64,000 bases of DNA from Flectobacillus roseus (GTDB taxonomy: Bacteria > Bacteroidota > Bacteroidia > Cytophagales > Spirosomataceae). Below, piece by piece: positions 34,189 through 43,500 of the stretch. The translations under genes and the position numbers were made by a program. The DNA lies in the NCBI RefSeq assembly GCF_030056665.1, contig NZ_JASHIG010000003.1; one strand, written 5' to 3'. The first letter of the stretch is position 1. Each line of letters opens with the position of its first letter. Below the pieces are notes generated by a model that saw only the letters and a program-made list of their open reading frames with translations, did no database searches and was not told the origin of the DNA.

Positions 34189-34551
34189 ATGGCAAAAAAA
34201 ACATTGGTGATTGGCGCAACGACCAATTCTGAAAGATATGCCTACATCGCAACCAATATGCTCTTAAATCACGGGCACGAAGTAGAGCTTTTGGGAATAA
34301 AAAAAGGAGAAGTCGCTTCTATTCCTATTCAAAATGGTTTTCCTAAGTTGGAAAATATAGATACCGTTACTATGTACATCGGTCCACAGCATCAACAGGA
34401 GTATTATGACTATATACTTGGATTGAATCCAAAACGTATTGTATTCAACCCAGGCACCGAAAATACTGAGTTTGAAACTTTGGCACAAAGTAAGGGTATA
34501 GATGTGGAAGAAGCTTGTACCTTGGTATTACTCTCGACAGGACAGTACTAA
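34189..34551 (+). CDS. Small CoA-binding-domain protein
   Basis: This 120-residue protein is one Rossmann-type CoA_binding_2 domain: KKTLVIGATTNSERYAYIATNMLLNHGHEVELLGIKKGEVASIPI, then VTMYIGPQHQQEYYDYILGLNPKRIVFNPGTENTEFETLAQSKGIDVEEACTLVLLSTGQY. It corresponds to the nucleotide-binding part of succinyl-CoA synthetase-like proteins and to the YccU family, which bind CoA but have no settled function. Length is as usual for the family. It faces fabH across a spacer of inverted repeats and does not share its transcript. Confidence 0.85.
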   Translation: MAKKTLVIGATTNSERYAYIATNMLLNHGHEVELLGIKKGEVASIPIQNGFPKLENIDTVTMYIGPQHQQEYYDYILGLNPKRIVFNPGTENTEFETLAQSKGIDVEEACTLVLLSTGQY

Positions 34552-34741
34552 TTTGAAAATTTGAAGATTTGAAAATGTGCTAATTGGGAAATTTAATGAT
34601 AATTGAAAGGATTGATAAAAAATATGAGGTTGTTTAGCTCTATTTATCGACCTTATTCTCTATCTACGAAACATTTTCAAATCTTCAAATTGACAATTCT
34701 TCAAATTGATTAGTCTTCAAATCAGCACATTTTCAAATTAA
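34550..34741. repeat. Spacer hairpin of AATTTGAAGATTTG words
   Basis: AATTTGAAGATTTGAAAATG (34558-34577) is exactly complementary to 34672-34691, about 95 bases away. Several partial copies of TTCAAAT and TTTGAAAAT flank both arms. It fills the spacer between the convergent CoA-binding and fabH genes, in place of an ordinary terminator. Confidence 0.6.
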
Positions 34742-34745
34742 ATAA

Positions 34746-35747
34746 CTACCACCTAATCAAAGCAGAACCCCATGTAAAGCCACTACCAAAGGCAGCCAGA
34801 CATACCAAATGTCCATCTTTAATTTTCCCCATTTCCCAAGCTTCACTTAAAGCAATTGGGATGGATGCTGCGGTGGTATTGCCATATTTTTGGATATTAT
34901 TCATCACTTTTTCTTCTGGCAAGCCCATTTGCTGGCGCACATACTCCGAAATACGAAGGTTGGCTTGATGGGGCACCAATAGGTCAATATCTTCTGGAGA
35001 TAAATTGTTTTTATCCAAAGCTTCTTTAATTACTTCTGGAAAACGAACTACGGCGTGTTTGAACACCATATTCCCATTCATAATCACCTCTCCAGTATTT
35101 TTATCTTCGAACAAATCATCATAAAAACGCTTTGGACGGCTACTTCCAGGGTCTTTTACGTACAAGTCTTCGGCATACGTACCATCGGCGTGTAAGTGCG
35201 TCGAAAGAATTCGATGCGAGGGGTCGGTAGTTGCTTGTACGACTGCTGCACCTGCACCATCGCCGAAAATAACCGCTACACCTCTTCCTTCGGTGGTATG
35301 ATTAAGAAAGGTAGATTGTATTTCAGCACCAATGACCAAAATGTTTTTATACATTCCCGAACGAATAAATTGGTCTGCTGTTGAGAGCGCATATACAAAT
35401 CCAGAGCATTGGTCACGAATATCTAGGACACCGACGTTTTGCATGCCCAAATTGCGTTGTAATACAAAGCCTGGCCCTGGGAAATAGTAGTCGGGTGTAA
35501 TCGTAGCGTAAACAATAAAATCAATTTCCTGAGGCGTTAGCCCTGCACGTTCGATGGCAATTTTAGCGGCTTCGGTAGCCATTGAGGCATTCGTGTCCTT
35601 GCCGTAAGTAAAATATCGACGTTCTTTAATACCTGTTCGCTCGGTAATCCAAGCGTCGTTGGTATCCATAATGCTTTCGAGGTATTGATTAGAAATTACA
35701 TTTTCAGGAACGTAATGTCCTAGCCCCACAATTTTTGAATAATACAT
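34746..35747 (-). CDS. fabH: 3-oxoacyl-ACP synthase III FabH
   Basis: This 333-residue enzyme condenses acetyl-CoA (or another starter) with malonyl-ACP to start fatty acid synthesis. The catalytic triad is visible: Cys114 in IRDQCSGFVYAL, His260 in VPHQANLRI and Asn290 in KYGNTTAASIP. The C-terminal GSGFTWGSALIRW is typical. Length is normal. The replacement of the usual DxxxACSG pattern by D-I-R-D-Q-C-S-G is common in Bacteroidota paralogs; this may be a second FabH used for another starter. The gene stands alone, without plsX, rpmF or other fab genes nearby. Confidence 0.93.
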   Translation of the reverse strand: MYYSKIVGLGHYVPENVISNQYLESIMDTNDAWITERTGIKERRYFTYGKDTNASMATEAAKIAIERAGLTPQEIDFIVYATITPDYYFPGPGFVLQRNLGMQNVGVLDIRDQCSGFVYALSTADQFIRSGMYKNILVIGAEIQSTFLNHTTEGRGVAVIFGDGAGAAVVQATTDPSHRILSTHLHADGTYAEDLYVKDPGSSRPKRFYDDLFEDKNTGEVIMNGNMVFKHAVVRFPEVIKEALDKNNLSPEDIDLLVPHQANLRISEYVRQQMGLPEEKVMNNIQKYGNTTAASIPIALSEAWEMGKIKDGHLVCLAAFGSGFTWGSALIRW

Positions 35748-35937
35748 ATTTTGCCAAGTGAATTAGTTTGTTGTTGATATTAAAGAAAAATAACAAAAGT
35801 GTATTTTTCTTTTGAAAATTTCCCCCTTACTGCTTTACTTAAATATTTGTGTAAAAGTAGGAAAAAATTATCTTTTTCGGTGTTGATTCATACCTAAACA
35901 AAAAGTTATTAGAAATCCATTTTACCTAAAATATAAA

Positions 35938-35971
35938 GAGCTTCTTTCAAACTTTTGTTTAAAAGAAGCTC
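35938..35971 (-). terminator. Terminator after pssA
   Basis: GAGCTTCTTTCAAAC (35938-35952) pairs with GTTTAAAAGAAGCTC (35957-35971), one mismatch, four-base loop, 22 bases past the pssA stop. Confidence 0.75.
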
Positions 35972-35992
35972 ATTTCGTGATTTTGGAAATAG

Positions 35993-36742
35993 TTACTTTT
36001 TCTCTCCCATCAAATTATCAGCAATCGAAATCAGGATATAGATAAAGATAATCACTGGAATAGCAACGAATTTGAAGACCAAAATTAATGCTAATGAAAG
36101 TATTAAGAAGATATATTTGACTTGATTAGATTTCCAATCAAAGTTCTTGAATTTCAAGGCAAAGAGCGGTAGCTCGGCTACCAATAAGTACGACATTACA
36201 ATTGAATAAATAATCAAAACATTGTAATTGAGTACATATTCACGGTATTCGGGATGATACACCAAAATTAATGGCAATGACGCCACTACCATACCATTGG
36301 CAGGCGTAGGCACTCCAATGAACGAATGACTTTGACGGGTATCTACATTAAATTTGGCCAATCGTAATGCCGAGAAGACTGCCAGTGCAAAAGCAATATA
36401 GGGTTTATAAAAACCAAATAATCCTACGGTACAAGTACCTGTTGTGCAACTTCCTTCAATCAATTTGAGCATGATAAAGGCTGGCAAAACACCAAAAGTT
36501 ACCATGTCTGCTAAGGAATCCAATTCTTTACCGATGGGAGATTGCGCATTGACCAAGCGAGCAATAAAGCCGTCGAGCCAGTCGCAGACTAATGCCACAC
36601 CAATGAGGATTGAAGGCAAAATTAATTTATCGGGCTGGTTGATAAAATCTGGCGTGGAAAGAACAATATTTAACCCAAAAATCCCACAAAGTAAATTTCC
36701 ACATGTGAGAGCATTAGGGATATGATTTTTGATTGAAAACAT
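35993..36742 (-). CDS. pssA: CDP-alcohol phosphatidyltransferase, PssA-type
   Basis: This 249-residue integral membrane protein has about seven helices. The CDP-alcohol phosphotransferase motif D-x2-D-G-x2-A-R-x8-G-x3-D-x3-D is complete: Asp54, Asp57, Gly58, Ala61, Arg62, Gly71, Asp75 and Asp79 (CDWLDGFIARLVNAQSPIGKELDSLADM). The N-terminal NHIPNALTCGNLLCGIFG is that of type II phosphatidylserine synthase, which makes phosphatidylserine from CDP-diacylglycerol and serine, the way to phosphatidylethanolamine. No decarboxylase gene is nearby. It follows the metallo-hydrolase gene after 12 bases, so the two form an operon. Confidence 0.9.
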   Translation of the reverse strand: MFSIKNHIPNALTCGNLLCGIFGLNIVLSTPDFINQPDKLILPSILIGVALVCDWLDGFIARLVNAQSPIGKELDSLADMVTFGVLPAFIMLKLIEGSCTTGTCTVGLFGFYKPYIAFALAVFSALRLAKFNVDTRQSHSFIGVPTPANGMVVASLPLILVYHPEYREYVLNYNVLIIYSIVMSYLLVAELPLFALKFKNFDWKSNQVKYIFLILSLALILVFKFVAIPVIIFIYILISIADNLMGEKK

Positions 36743-36754
36743 GCTGTGTTGTGC

Positions 36755-37396
36755 TTAAAGTCTGACAAATGGATTATTTTTTTTCTCAAAACCAATTGTC
36801 GTACTTGGTCCATGTCCAGGATAAACTACGGTTTCGTCGGGAAGTGTGTATAATTTTGTTTTAATACTTTTTTCTAAATCGGCGAAGCTACATAGAGGTA
36901 AGTCGGTACGTCCTACACTTCCTTTGAACAATACATCGCCACCAATTACAAAATTTTGTTTTTGGGCATAAAACACTACGTGCCCAGGAGCGTGTCCTGG
37001 CGTAAAGAAAACCTGTAAAGTGCTATTGCCAAAACTTATATCTTTCCCTTCCTCCAAATACTCATCCACCGAAGCATGCTCATAGGCAGGAAATCCCCAA
37101 AATGCGGCTCTATCAGGTGCTGAATTTAACACTGGAATGTCTTTTTCGTGTAAAAAGTAGCTAATGTTATAGTTTCTTTTGATGAACGCATTACCCAAAA
37201 TATGATCGATATGAGCGTGTGTATTGAGCAATTTAACAGGTTTTAGCTTTTTATCCGAAATAAAATCTGTCAATGCCTTACGTTCCTCATACACGTGACA
37301 ACCCGGATCGATGATGACACATTCCAAAGTTTCGTCCCATAGAATGTAGGTATTTTCTTGGAAAGGGTTAAATGTAAATATTTCTATCTGAATCAT
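36755..37396 (-). CDS. MBL-fold hydrolase, glyoxalase II-like
   Basis: This 213-residue metallo-hydrolase has the metal motif NTHAHIDHILGN, then HAPGHVVFYAQKQNFVIGGDVLF and PGHGPSTTIGFEKKNNPF near the end, which are the glyoxalase-II-like order. It lacks the extra C-terminal domain of true hydroxyacylglutathione hydrolase, so it is one of the short single-domain forms, which act on thioesters or other substrates. No signal peptide. It is upstream of pssA by 12 bases and has a candidate promoter at 37424-37431. Whether it has a role in lipid synthesis is unknown. Confidence 0.88.
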   Translation of the reverse strand: MIQIEIFTFNPFQENTYILWDETLECVIIDPGCHVYEERKALTDFISDKKLKPVKLLNTHAHIDHILGNAFIKRNYNISYFLHEKDIPVLNSAPDRAAFWGFPAYEHASVDEYLEEGKDISFGNSTLQVFFTPGHAPGHVVFYAQKQNFVIGGDVLFKGSVGRTDLPLCSFADLEKSIKTKLYTLPDETVVYPGHGPSTTIGFEKKNNPFVRL

Positions 37397-37423
37397 TTTC
37401 TTGTAAGAATAAGTCTATACTGA

Positions 37424-37431
37424 CAAAGTTA
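37424..37431 (-). promoter_or_regulatory. Candidate promoter, MBL-pssA operon
   Basis: Minus-strand TAACTTTG (TAnnTTTG) lies 28 bases before the start codon at 37396; a short leader would fit. Confidence 0.4.
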
Positions 37432-37450
37432 TAAAAATTAAGTAAAGCGA

Positions 37451-37690
37451 AGTTATTCGTTAACAGTATATCAGTGATTTGAATGAATACCTAAGTTAGT
37501 GGGCAAAATAGAATTCAACTATTTGGCTTTCGACTTTCAGCAATGGGCTTTCGGCTAATATATTCTCAATGAGTAAAAAAAAGGCTTTTAGCTATCTGCT
37601 TTCGGAGGTGGGCTTTGTAAAAAGCATGGCTGTGGTTAATAAAGAGCATTTTAACACTCTGTGCCTTGTGCCTAGTGCCTAGACTCATAG
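37451..37690. repeat. Copy of the AAGTTAGTGGGCAAAATA element
   Basis: TTATTCGTTAACAGTATATC (near copy at 3058-3080) is followed by AAGTTAGTGGGCAAAATAG (37493-37511). Next come GGCTTTCG words, TAAAAAGCATGGCTGTGGTT, and TTGTGCCTAGTGCCTAGAC (37666-37684). It closely parallels 18662-18836 over most of its length. It fills the 311-bp spacer. Confidence 0.65.
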
Positions 37691-37707
37691 CTTTAATTAC
37701 CCATTTG

Positions 37708-38406
37708 TTAGGCGCTCATTAAAAACATCGTTGGCTTTTTGTGCAAATCAGGCTTTTGTTTTTTCCATTCCGAAATAGTTTTGGTTTGGATAAACTCATC
37801 CTCTGCACTTACATTACTGGCAATACAAAGTTTGATATTGCCTTGACAAGTTTGCAAAATATCTTCCAAAAATTGATTATTACGGAAAGGAGTTTCCATA
37901 AATATCTGCGTTTGGAGTTTCTGGGCGCTCTTTTCTAAATTTTTTAGAGACTTTTGTCTTTCAATTTTGTCAATCGGTAAATAGCCATGGAAAATAAAGG
38001 ATTGACCAGAAAAACCCGAAGCCATCAAACCCAGAAGGATAGAAGATGGTCCTACAAGCGGACATACCCTAATACCCATCTCATGGGCTATTTGTACGGC
38101 AACAGCGCCAGGGTCTGCTACACCAGGGCAGCCTGCTTCTGACATGACGCCGATAGATGCATCGGCAGGAATTTGTTTAAAATAGGAACGAACCTTATCA
38201 ACGGTAGTATCTTTATCCAATTCAAAAAATACTAATTCGTCAATAATCTTGCCCAATTTGAGTTCGCTGATACAACGACGAGCCGTTCGAATATTTTCTA
38301 CAAAATAATAATTGGTATGTTTTACCACCTCCAAGATTTGAGGAGCCAACACCTGATGTGCCGTATTCGGCGCCATTGTAGTTGGAATAAGATATAAAGT
38401 CTTCAT
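37708..38406 (-). CDS. RsmI-like tetrapyrrole-methylase-family methyltransferase
   Basis: This 232-residue protein belongs to the tetrapyrrole methylase fold family that includes RsmI (16S rRNA C1402 2'-O-methylation). The signatures are YLIPTTMAP at the start, FVENIRTARR, GVMSEAGCPGVADPGAVAVQIAHEMGI (cofactor loop), PLVGPSSILLGLMASGFSGQSFIFHGYLP, and ETPFRNNQFLEDI. The start (TLYLIPTTMA in place of LYVVATPIGN) and the C-terminal shortening are those of the Bacteroidota branch. The target may be rRNA but is not certain. It starts eight bases after the stop of the esterase gene; the two form an operon. Confidence 0.88.
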   Translation of the reverse strand: MKTLYLIPTTMAPNTAHQVLAPQILEVVKHTNYYFVENIRTARRCISELKLGKIIDELVFFELDKDTTVDKVRSYFKQIPADASIGVMSEAGCPGVADPGAVAVQIAHEMGIRVCPLVGPSSILLGLMASGFSGQSFIFHGYLPIDKIERQKSLKNLEKSAQKLQTQIFMETPFRNNQFLEDILQTCQGNIKLCIASNVSAEDEFIQTKTISEWKKQKPDLHKKPTMFLMSA

Positions 38407-38414
38407 GGAGGGGA

Positions 38415-39185
38415 CTATTGTACAAATTCTCGTGTGATTCTAATAAATTCTTGAGGGTTGTCTGCCTGCACCCAGTGGCCTGCGCCCTCGACGGTGACTA
38501 ATTCGTAGTTAGGGAAAATTTCCCAAATACGACGTTCGTCTTCTGGCTGGATATAGTGCGATTCGGAGCCACGGACAAATAGTACAGGTTGGTCTACCAC
38601 ATGTTCGTTGTCTAATTCGTGACCAACAACATCAATATTCTTAGAGATTACAGGTACATTGATTCTCCAATCAAATTGATTGTCTTTTTCTGGGTTTCTC
38701 CAAAGGTTTTTAATCAAAAACTGACGTACCCCTTCTTTTTCCTCAAAGCGTTTTAAAATTTCGTTGGCTTCGGTGCGACTACTAAGATTAGGAAGGTCAA
38801 CGGCTGCCAATCCTTGTAAAATCATGTGGTGATGTACAGGATAGAATTTTGGCGCAATATCGACCACCATCATTTTTGAAAATGAATCTGGATAATTGAG
38901 TGCAAACTGCATAACAGTTTTTCCACCCATTGAGTGACCGATAATTACTGGATTTTCGATTTGATGATCGTCGATAAATTCTTTCAAGTCGGCAGACATC
39001 ACTTCGTAATTGAACTCATCACTTCTTGGCGATTGTCCATGATTACGCTGGTCGACCATATACACCTGATAAGTGTCGGCCAAAACTTTTCCGATGGTAA
39101 GCCAGTTGTCCGACGAACCAAAAATACCATGAAGAATAATAATCGCTTGGCCAGTTTCGCCAGCTTTTCTAAAATATAGTTTCAT
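38415..39185 (-). CDS. Alpha/beta-hydrolase, YbfF-like esterase
   Basis: This 256-residue cytoplasmic hydrolase has the oxyanion-hole element ILHGIFGSSDNW, VDQRNHGQSPRSD, the nucleophile elbow IIGHSMGGKT (Ser85), VVDIAPKFYPVHH and the last catalytic His in VEGAGHWVQADNP. Order and length match the YbfF esterase branch, which splits short acyl-CoA or ester substrates. The real substrate is unknown. It is upstream of the RsmI-like gene by eight bases. Confidence 0.88.
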   Translation of the reverse strand: MKLYFRKAGETGQAIIILHGIFGSSDNWLTIGKVLADTYQVYMVDQRNHGQSPRSDEFNYEVMSADLKEFIDDHQIENPVIIGHSMGGKTVMQFALNYPDSFSKMMVVDIAPKFYPVHHHMILQGLAAVDLPNLSSRTEANEILKRFEEKEGVRQFLIKNLWRNPEKDNQFDWRINVPVISKNIDVVGHELDNEHVVDQPVLFVRGSESHYIQPEDERRIWEIFPNYELVTVEGAGHWVQADNPQEFIRITREFVQ

Positions 39186-39262
39186 TTTTGAATATGTGAG
39201 CGTTCAACGAAATATACATTCCGAGTGAAATACGCTTATCTGCTAAAATCTAGGAAGGAAGA

Positions 39263-40099
39263 TTATTTGTTTTTTTCTGCAAAGATACGACTTACCTCGA
39301 CAGGGTAATCAGTAATCATTATATCTAATTGTAGACTTTGTGCTAAATCCTGATAAAATGATGACTCAAAAGGCTTAGGATGATTTTTAGCGTTTTCGCT
39401 ACAATCTGCCATGAGACGAACACCTTTTGCTTTTAAGTCAGCAATGACAGACACAGGCGTTTGAGGGTAGACATAGGCAACAAGCTGTTTGAAATCAGGC
39501 TTAAATGCAAGAATATTTTTCCAATCTTCTTCATTTCTTATTAGCGCAGAAATATTTGTAGTCGTCGAAAGTTGAAAAACCTCTTTGGTATCTTCAGGTT
39601 TGAAAGTGAGAAAAAGCACTCTCGAATCGAGTTGGTATTGGTGTACCGCTTCGTACACTTTTCTCCAAGAAGTTCCTTTTACATCGAGCATCAACCAAGC
39701 CTTTGGATGGTTTTTGAGCCAAACCAACATTTCATTGAAAGTAGGAAGCGGTGTTTTTGAAACATTTCCTAGACTATTTTTCAAAAAAGTTTTTGAAAGT
39801 AATGAATCATTGGATGTTTTGATGAGTCCTGTTGCAGTTGTAGTTCTCTCAAGAGTTGTATCATGCAAGATAAAGAGAGAACCATTTAGGCTTTCTCGAA
39901 TGTCTAACTCAAGAATAATAGGGGAGGAGTTGGCATTTTGGTAGGTATAGTTAAAAAGTGGGGCGCTATTTTCAGGAAAATTTTGATAAAACCCTCCACG
40001 ATGCCCACAGATTTTGAGATTTTGTGTAAAACTTTTTAGACTACTAAATAGTAATACAATAGAAGTGATCAGGAAAATAAAATTTCGAGCAGTATTCAT
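39263..40099 (-). CDS. Exported glycerophosphodiester phosphodiesterase-like
   Basis: This 278-residue protein has a signal peptide (residues 1-25, ending SFTQN). The GDPD barrel begins KICGHRGGFYQNFPENSAPLF (His33, Glu43), followed by ELDIRESLNGSLFILHDTTLERTTTATG (Glu, Asp and His of the metal site) and LMLDVKG. It splits glycerophosphodiesters to a free alcohol and glycerol phosphate; export suggests scavenging of phospholipid headgroups. The PH of PENS and IILELDI are conserved. The C-terminus ends TDYPVEVSRIFA, as usual. It is monocistronic. Confidence 0.9.
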   Translation of the reverse strand: MNTARNFIFLITSIVLLFSSLKSFTQNLKICGHRGGFYQNFPENSAPLFNYTYQNANSSPIILELDIRESLNGSLFILHDTTLERTTTATGLIKTSNDSLLSKTFLKNSLGNVSKTPLPTFNEMLVWLKNHPKAWLMLDVKGTSWRKVYEAVHQYQLDSRVLFLTFKPEDTKEVFQLSTTTNISALIRNEEDWKNILAFKPDFKQLVAYVYPQTPVSVIADLKAKGVRLMADCSENAKNHPKPFESSFYQDLAQSLQLDIMITDYPVEVSRIFAEKNK

Positions 40100-40500
40100 T
40101 CCTCAAAAGATTTTTAAAAGTGTTTGTTGAAAAGATTGATGGAGCTGTAGAAAGCAAAATAAAATTTAGATAATATCATCGTTGGAATTGACTTGACATG
40201 TAGCAAATTTAAAACCTTTATCATGAAATATAGGTATATACATCAATTTAAAGGAATCTTTAAAAAATACTAATCTAATAGATTAACAAAATCTACTTGC
40301 TTTTAAATTCTTTTAGTTAAACTGTTTGTATAAAAATTAGCATTATTTTAAGAGGTCTGATGGCCAAAACTTATAAATCAGTACCTTACAGTAAGGAAAT
40401 TTACATTCAGTTAATTTTCGAATTTTGTTGTTACTAAATTTTTGTTGTTATTTTGTAGCCAAATCATCCATTCAGTTTCTAACTAAATTCCAAATTCACT
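40100..40500. other. 401-bp leader region of the receptor gene
   Basis: No gene is seen. A minus-strand TAAATTTG at 40204-40211 is a good -7 box for the phosphodiesterase gene. The part before 40501 is AT-rich with TTTTGTTGTTACTAAATTTT-like runs; a promoter for the highly biased receptor gene must lie here, but no TAnnTTTG is exact. Confidence 0.4.
40204..40211 (-). promoter_or_regulatory. Candidate -7 box for the phosphodiesterase gene
   Basis: Minus-strand TAAATTTGC fits TAnnTTTG(C), 105 bases before the start at 40099. Confidence 0.35.
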
Positions 40501-43500
40501 ATGTTGAAAAGAATCTTTACCACTAACGTAGTTTTGACATTGCTTTTTGCAGTTGCTGCTACTATTTCAAGTGTACAGGTTTTTGCACAGGTTACATCTT
40601 CATCAATTTCTGGTATTGTTACTGATAAGAAAGGTGAAGCACTTCCTGGCGCAAGTGTAATTGCTGTACACACTCCATCAGGTACACGTTATGGTGTATC
40701 TACAAACGCATCAGGTCGCTATACTCTTCCAGGGGTACGTGTTGGCGGTCCTTTTACAATTAAAGTAACATTTGTAGGTTACAAAGAACAAGTAAGAGAA
40801 AACTTATTTACAACTCTCGGTACTGCAACTAACGCTAGCTTCTCAATGGATGAAGATGGTGGAAAGCAATTGGATGAAGTAGTTGTAAAAACTTCTCGTT
40901 CAGATGTATTTAGTTCTGGTCGTACAGGTGCTGCTGCAACTTTTGGTACTGGCGCTATTAACAGTTTGCCTACAATTGGTCGTACAATCGATGATATTAC
41001 TAAATACAATGCTTACAGTAATGGTCGTTCTTTTGGTGGTCAAGATAGCCGCTTCAATAACTTTACAATTGACGGTTCTGTATTCAACAACGGATTTGGT
41101 TTAGGTAGCTCAGCTCAAGCGGGTGGTCGTACAGGTACAACTGCTGTATCTTTAGATGCTATCGAGCAAGTACAAGTAAACATCGCTCCATTTGACGTTC
41201 GTCAATCTGGTTTTGCTGGTGCTGGTATCAACGCAGTAACTCGCTCAGGTACTAACGAATTTACAGGATCTGCATACCACATTTTCAGAGGTAGTAGCCT
41301 TGTAGGTACAAAAGCAGATGGAAAAGATTTACCAACAGTAAACATTGATGAGAAAACTACAGGTTTCAGAGTTGGTGGTCCTATCATTAAAGATAAATTG
41401 TTCTTCTTCGCTAACTACGAAAACTTCAAAAGTTCAACGCCAGCGTTGAACTGGTCAGCAAACCGTGCTGGAGCTACTGGTAACGTATCACGTGTTACAG
41501 CTGCTGATTTACAAGATTTGAGTAGCTTTATGAAAACCAACTTCGGTTGGGATGGAGGTGCCATCGATAACTTCAACAACGATGTAACTTCTGCAAAAGC
41601 GTTGATTCGTTTGGATTATAACATCAACAACAACCACAAATTGTCTGTTCGTTACTCTCACCACGATTCACAATCTGGTTCTATCATCAGTAACTCAAAC
41701 TCAAGTAACACTGCTGGTAATGGTAACAGAACTAACTCTGCGCTTGCATTATCGATGCAAAACACTGGTTATGTAATTCAAGATAATACACGTTCAATTG
41801 TTGCTGAATTAAACTCTACGTTCAACAGCAAGTTTGCTAACAACTTTATTGCTACTTACAACAAACAAACTGAAGACCGTGTGCAACAAAGTTTGTTCCC
41901 TACGATTGATATCTTGAAAGATGGTTCTACTTATACTTCATTAGGTATGGATCCATTTACGCCAAATAACAAGTTGAACTATTCTACTTTGAATTTAACA
42001 AACAACTTGTCTTATTATGCGGGTAACCACACATTGACATTAGGTCTTGCTTACGAATACTTTACATCGAATAACGTATTCTTCCCATCTTCAAACGGTG
42101 TTTGGGTATATAACTCAATTGATGATTTCAAAACTGCTGCTTTAGCTTACAAAGCTAATCCAAACTTGACTACATCTCCTGTACCTATCGCTCGTTTCAA
42201 CTACAGATATTCATTGTTGCCTAACGGAGAAGAGCCACTTCAAACGTTGAAGATTTCTACTTATTCTGCATACGTACAAGACGAATTCCAAGTTAACGAT
42301 CGTTTGAAATTGACAGGCGGTTTGCGTTTCGATATTTTCAGCTATGATAACTCAACTTCAGCTTCATTCTACAACCCTGTTGTTGCTGGTTTGACTTACA
42401 AAGATGAGAACGGTGCTAACTTGAAAGTAAACACTGGTGCATTCCCAACTGCAAAATTGTTAGTTTCTCCACGTATCGGATTTAACTATGATGTTAAAGG
42501 AGATAAAACTACTCAGATTCGTGGTGGTACTGGTATCTTTGTTTCTCGTATTCCTCAAGTATTGGTATCAAACCAATTGGGTAATAACGGTGTAAACACT
42601 GCTTTGATTAGCCCTACAACTGCTGCTGACAGATTGAAATATCCATTTACTTTGGATCCTAGCGTTTATAAGCCAACTACTACAGATATTACAAAATTGC
42701 CTGCTTACGTAGTAAATGCTTCTAAAGAAGATTTGGAAAACCCAATGATTTGGAAGTCAAACATCGCGATTGACCAGAAATTACCATTAGGTTTGATTGG
42801 TACAGTTGAAGCTATCTATAACAAGAATATCAACGCATTGCGTTATATCGATGCTAACTTGAACGCTCCAACAACTAAATTCACAGGTGTTGATACTCGT
42901 GACAGATTCACTGGTACAAGATTTATCAACAGTGCTACTACTAACGTATTTGTTCTTTCTAATACAGACAAAGGTGAGTCTTACTCATTTACTGCTAAGT
43001 TAGAAAAACCAACTACAGATGGTCTTGGTGGTATGTTGGGTTATACATATGCTCTTGCAAAAGATCTTCAGTCTGTAGGTTCAACAGTTCAGGCTAACAT
43101 TCCTACAGTTGCTGGTCAAAACTACTTAACTGCTGCATATTCTGATAACGATTTGCGTCACCGTATTGTAGGTTATGTAAACTACCGTTTGAACTATGGT
43201 GGTAAAATGGGTGGTTCTACAATGTTTACTTTAGGTATGGTATCTAATAGTGGATTTAGACAATCTTATACATTTGGTAACGACTTCAACAACGATGGTC
43301 AAATCAATGACTTGATCTTTGTTCCAAACAAAGGTTCTGACTTGAACTTTGTTAACCAAACAATCAGTGGTCGTGTTTATACTGGTGCTGAGCAAGCAGC
43401 TGCATTTGATGCATTCATCGAAGGTAACGACTACTTGAAAACTCGTCGTGGTCAGTATGCTGAACGTAACGGTGGATACTCTCCTTGGTTGACTCGTTTT

